From: Armatimonadetes bacterium 55-13
Lineage (GTDB): Bacteria; Armatimonadota; Fimbriimonadia; Fimbriimonadales; Fimbriimonadaceae
Assembly: GCA_001898035.1 (NCBI GenBank)
Contig: MKRX01000026.1
Span: 62,739-126,738 of the forward strand
Length of the DNA stretch: 64,000 nt
Direction: 5' to 3'
A program made the position numbers and the translations under genes. Positions 60,750-64,000 of this stretch are shown piece by piece; the first letter of the stretch is position 1, and each line of letters opens with the position of its first letter. A model generated the notes under the pieces. That model searched no databases. It worked only from the letters and a program-made list of their open reading frames with translations, and was not told the DNA's origin.

Positions 60750-62326
60750 GCTGCTCCCTTCGCTTCTATAGATCCTTTACGCGCGCCGAGGACTGTGGCG
60801 ATAGCCGTGACGAGAAAAGCGGCGACAATCATGATGCCACCCATGACCCATGCGTACCCAGAGTTATCGTGAGAACCGAGGATGGGTCGAAGAATGTAGA
60901 TATCCCAGATGCTCGAACTATCGCTGTCGAACGTCGAAAGCGCGCTCAAAAACGGAACCGGCAGCGCGATGAGCATCATCATCAACGTGAAGTGGAGGGC
61001 GCGGGCTGACCGCAATCCCGAGTTAAAGCTGCTGGCCAACCGTCCCAGTGACCACATGAACGTCCAAAACGCTAAAGCCCAGAAGAGGATGGAGAAACCC
61101 ATGGCCGTGCTGCCGATCTGACCGTAGACCAGATTGAGGCTGAAAAACCCAACCAGCACAATTCCGTATATGAACGGGAGCGCGCCCGCCGGAGTGCCCA
61201 AGAACGTCGCCTTCCAAGAAAATAGTCCATCTGGCCAGAACTTGCGTTCCCCATCTCGTCCATAACAAGTGATCGCCGGTAGAAACACGACCATTGCCAT
61301 AAGAATCCAGCCAAACATCTGGTTCACGCCGCTCTCCCATGAGGTGGATGAAGAAACTGAGGAGGTGAATCCGGGGCCAGTTCGACCGGTTATGTGAACG
61401 ATGCGGCTGACGGAAGCGGAAGCGGCGTAGCCATAAAGGGCAAAGGCCAGGCCCGAATAGATCCAGCAGTGAATGCGAAGACTCTTCGTCTCGGGCGACC
61501 CATATCCAGAGAGTGCCGAACCCGCCCCCAAAAGCATTAATTTAGAAAACAGCAGCGCCGTAATGCCTCCCAGAATCCAGTTCGGAATCTGGTGTCCCTG
61601 CCACGTCGTAAAACTCGGCGCCGACTGTACAACGAAGAATGGGTTCAGAGTCACCACAAACGGCATTTCCATGGTCCGACCAAAGCCCATAGAGAAAGCG
61701 GAAGAACCCACGAACGCCGCCGAGAAAATGGAGTAGCCAATGGCCGCAACATAACTCCAGATGACTGCCGAAACCGGCTGTCGGGCCAAAGTCGAGAGCA
61801 GGAGGGCGATGGAAGTGTAAATCAGGGCGTTCAGCGACAAAATGATGTACGCCGAAATCACGTCAGACCACGTAGCACCCCCGAGGACAACGCAAGCCGA
61901 AGTCACCGGAAGGGACAAAATCAGCAGCATCCACGTATAGCGATAGCTGCTAATCATTTTTCCGATCAGGAGATATTTCGGTTTAACTGGCGCGGAGAAA
62001 ACCAAGTCAAGAGAGTGCCGCTGGCGCTCCATGACGATGGCCCCAGCGGTGAGCGCGGGGGTAATCACCACCACCACTCCCGCCAGCAAAATCATGACCG
62101 ACTGGTAAAACGAGCGCAGGCTCGACTGAGCCGAGACGATGCTCTGTCGAGATACCTGCATCGTATTGCCATAGACTGCCATAGCAAACCCGATCAGGAC
62201 GATGAGGTACAGCGTCCAGAGCAGAACAGCGCGATTTCCGCGTAGTTGAACGCGATAGTCCCGCTTGGCGGTGGCGTTGCCAATGTAGCAAGACGAACAC
62301 TCCCGAAGCCAACTCGCTAATTGCAT
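60746..62326 (-). CDS. ABC-2 type transporter permease
   Basis: 526 residues with about eleven predicted membrane helices. The opening KRDYRVQLRGNRAVLLWTLY and GAIVMERQRHSLDLVFSAPV are typical of ABC-2 permeases, which place a Glu/Arg-containing loop between the second and third helix. GGAGG lies 7 nt before the ATG. The substrate is unknown; with the preceding ATPase and second permease it forms a complete exporter, whose genes head the MoxR/VWA operon. Confidence 0.88.
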   Translation of the reverse strand: MQLASWLRECSSCYIGNATAKRDYRVQLRGNRAVLLWTLYLIVLIGFAMAVYGNTMQVSRQSIVSAQSSLRSFYQSVMILLAGVVVVITPALTAGAIVMERQRHSLDLVFSAPVKPKYLLIGKMISSYRYTWMLLILSLPVTSACVVLGGATWSDVISAYIILSLNALIYTSIALLLSTLARQPVSAVIWSYVAAIGYSIFSAAFVGSSAFSMGFGRTMEMPFVVTLNPFFVVQSAPSFTTWQGHQIPNWILGGITALLFSKLMLLGAGSALSGYGSPETKSLRIHCWIYSGLAFALYGYAASASVSRIVHITGRTGPGFTSSVSSSTSWESGVNQMFGWILMAMVVFLPAITCYGRDGERKFWPDGLFSWKATFLGTPAGALPFIYGIVLVGFFSLNLVYGQIGSTAMGFSILFWALAFWTFMWSLGRLASSFNSGLRSARALHFTLMMMLIALPVPFLSALSTFDSDSSSIWDIYILRPILGSHDNSGYAWVMGGIMIVAAFLVTAIATVLGARKGSIEAKGAA

Positions 62327-62341
62327 CGCCCTACCTCCATC

Positions 62342-63271
62342 TTAGTTCACCGCTCCCGTCGTAAGTTTCAAGAAGACGTCTTCCAGATCGGCTTCCTCTT
62401 CCCGAAAACCAACGACTTTAAAGTCCGCCGAAACGATCTTGGCAAGGAGGGCCGCCTGTTGTTCCTCATCCGCGTCAAATTCGATTCTAAGTTCTCCGTC
62501 ACCCGCAAGCTCGACCGTCTGAACGTGCTGCTGGGCCTCCACAAAGTGCTTCAGATCTCCATTCGTTCCCAGGTAACGAACGCGGAGAACTCGAACCGGA
62601 TGCAGTCCCTGAACCACCTGAGATACCGGACCGAAGGCCAACAACTCGCCTTTTTCGATGATCCCCACCGTATTGCAAAAGTCGGCGAGCTCGGGAAGGA
62701 TGTGAGAGGAGACGATGACGATCTTGCCCATCCGGCCAAGTTCGGCAATCAACTCTTTCAACTCGGCGCGAGCGCGCGGGTCCAAACCCGATGCCGGCTC
62801 GTCCAAGAGCAAGAGTTGCGGGTCATGCACCAGACACCGCGCCAAGCAAAGACGTTGCTGCATACCACGCGAGAGCGACTGTACAAACGCGTTCTTCTTG
62901 ACCGTGAGATCCGTCAACTCAAGAACGTTATCGATAATCGCGGGACGCTCTCGCACCGGAACTTGGTAGATCGCGGCGAAGAAATCCAGGTACTCCCAAA
63001 CCTTAACGTCGTCGTAGAGACCGAAGAAGTCCGGCATATAGCCGATCATGCGCCGCACCGCCATCGGGTCTCGTCGCACATCCGCGCCATTGAGGATGGC
63101 GGTGCCGCTGGTCGGTTCCAGAAGCGTGGAAATCATTCGAATGGTCGTGGTTTTCCCGGCGCCATTGGAGCCGATAAATCCAAAAATGTCGCCCGGTTGA
63201 AGGGTGAAATTGATCCCTCTCACCGCCGTCAGGCCGCCGTACTCTTTGCGAAGGTTCTTTACTTCAAGCAT
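62342..63271 (-). CDS. ABC transporter ATP-binding protein
   Basis: 309 residues. Walker A GSNGAGKTTTIRMIS, signature LSRGMQQRLCLARCL, Walker B LLLLDEPASGLDPRAR and H-loop VIVSSHILPEL. C-terminal ~80 residues form an extra regulatory domain (VLRVRYLGTNGDLKHFVEA). The ATPase of the ABC-2 exporter; overlaps the end of the upstream permease gene by 8 bases. Confidence 0.95.
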   Translation of the reverse strand: MLEVKNLRKEYGGLTAVRGINFTLQPGDIFGFIGSNGAGKTTTIRMISTLLEPTSGTAILNGADVRRDPMAVRRMIGYMPDFFGLYDDVKVWEYLDFFAAIYQVPVRERPAIIDNVLELTDLTVKKNAFVQSLSRGMQQRLCLARCLVHDPQLLLLDEPASGLDPRARAELKELIAELGRMGKIVIVSSHILPELADFCNTVGIIEKGELLAFGPVSQVVQGLHPVRVLRVRYLGTNGDLKHFVEAQQHVQTVELAGDGELRIEFDADEEQQAALLAKIVSADFKVVGFREEEADLEDVFLKLTTGAVN

Positions 63272-64000
63272 CTTTTCGTTTAGGGATAAATTTCATTTCG
63301 TTGTCGGCGAAGCGCACCGTGAGCTCCGCCCACACGAGGAAGGCGATTGTAAATCCGAGATAGAGAAGGATCTGGGGGATGCCGTGGAGCCAATCAAACG
63401 ATGCCACCATCTCACGGTCATACCCACCCCCCTCGCGGAACATCATCGAGAGCACCCAAAAGGGATGCAGGAAGTACGCCACTTCCCGTTCCAACCCGGA
63501 CATCGCCAGGCTAGACACCAAGACCGGCCACATGATCACCGTGGTAAGAACAAAGGCGAGCGTGACGCCAAGCGCGATAAATCCTCTTCGGCAACGCGCG
63601 GAAAAGAAAATCGTGATCGCGCAAAGCAACAAGCCCCAAGAGATGGAAAGAAGCTCCGCCTCTAAAATGTCGTTAATATTTGCCAGAAACGATCGCTGGA
63701 CGACATCGAAACCGCCGCCGTAGTATCCGCCCACGTAGGGTTGGTAGTAAGCGACGCCGATTCCGATAGGCAGGAGAAATGCCACGGCCGCGCAAAGGAT
63801 CGCCGTGGCGGCGCCCATAAATTTGCCCATAATGATTTGGGCCTGCGTTACCGGGGCCACGAGAAGAAAATCCCAACTGCGCCGCTCCCTTTCTCCTGCG
63901 ATCGAGTTATAAAGCAGCGCGGGCGCCATCAACGTGAAGAACCCGGTTTGCAACAGGATCAGCATGATCGGGGAAGCCGACTCTCGGTAGTTCCAAACAA
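63264..64000 (-). CDS. ABC-2 type permease (gene continues beyond right edge)
   Basis: The frame is open to the window edge; residues before the ATG at 63965 (VWNYRESASPI) already look like coding sequence. About five helices are visible, including TGFFTLMAPALLYNSIAGER and the loop SIAGERERRSWDFLLVAPVT characteristic of ABC-2 permeases, ending NEMKFIPKRKDA. Partner of the second permease and the ATPase downstream. Confidence 0.88.
   Translation of the reverse strand, partial: VWNYRESASPIMLILLQTGFFTLMAPALLYNSIAGERERRSWDFLLVAPVTQAQIIMGKFMGAATAILCAAVAFLLPIGIGVAYYQPYVGGYYGGGFDVVQRSFLANINDILEAELLSISWGLLLCAITIFFSARCRRGFIALGVTLAFVLTTVIMWPVLVSSLAMSGLEREVAYFLHPFWVLSMMFREGGGYDREMVASFDWLHGIPQILLYLGFTIAFLVWAELTVRFADNEMKFIPKRKDA

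Overview
The window most likely comes from the chromosome of a member of Armatimonadota, probably a Fimbriimonadia-like bacterium. The support is two H-X9-DG prepilin-like proteins with the N-terminus [20 protein letters not shown] followed by FPVFAQAK, which is characteristic of that phylum, plus a moderately high-GC, carbohydrate-degrading gene set. This placement is an inference from protein style, with no rRNA marker in view. Genes are packed in short operons on both strands, often joined by start/stop overlaps (ATGA, GTGA and TTGA).

Layout. 1-9.3 kb: end of a tricorn-like protease, then a sulfatase, an SRAP protein, a sialidase-fold protein, a GH29 alpha-L-fucosidase, a CE7 esterase and an aldehyde dehydrogenase. 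9.4-9.8 kb: a Gdx/SugE guanidinium exporter behind a recognisable guanidine-II (mini-ykkC) riboswitch. 10-13.4 kb: a prepilin, two tandem PD40 lipoproteins and a small secreted protein. 13.5-18.4 kb: GH35 beta-galactosidase, 4-hydroxyproline epimerase, FAD-dependent D-amino-acid oxidase and a DapA-like deaminase in one co-directional run, which with the aldehyde dehydrogenase at 7.9 kb covers the hydroxyproline to 2-oxoglutarate pathway. 18.6-25.7 kb: VOC protein, AraC regulator/PhyH pair, prepilin, a secreted repeat protein and a fused rhamnulose-1-phosphate aldolase-dehydrogenase with a second class II aldolase. 25.7-28.4 kb: a REP/RAYT element and an AT-richer stretch with an orphan secreted protein and a broken gene. 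28.4-32.1 kb: NUDIX, aminoglycoside-phosphotransferase-fold, PfkB and D-lyxose isomerase genes. 32.4-40.6 kb: a RedB-like / histidine kinase / HD-GYP regulator operon, an aldolase-oxidoreductase operon and a chemoreceptor. 40.8-42.8 kb: a multiply broken gene, a lipoprotein and a stand-alone Pol X-type HhH protein. 42.8-47.4 kb: a D-aminoacylase, an AbrB/Doc toxin-antitoxin pair, an SRPBCC-ArsR operon with a clear operator, and a TIR-domain protein. 47.4-52.3 kb: L-fucose isomerase, DinB and other small enzymes. 52.4-64 kb: a long minus-strand operon of ABC transporter subunits, a coiled-coil membrane protein, MoxR, DUF58 and two von Willebrand A membrane proteins; it runs off the right edge.

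How the parts fit: the secreted and cytoplasmic enzymes point to growth on fucose-, rhamnose- and galactose-containing glycoconjugates. The 9-bp spacing between the GH35 beta-galactosidase and the hydroxyproline genes suggests that plant hydroxyproline-rich glycoproteins (arabinogalactan proteins, extensins) may be a substrate. Other notable points are an SRAP protein whose expected catalytic histidine is asparagine, a TIR protein with an unrecognised N-terminal domain preceded by repeated half-sites, and several perfect inverted repeats that look like operators.
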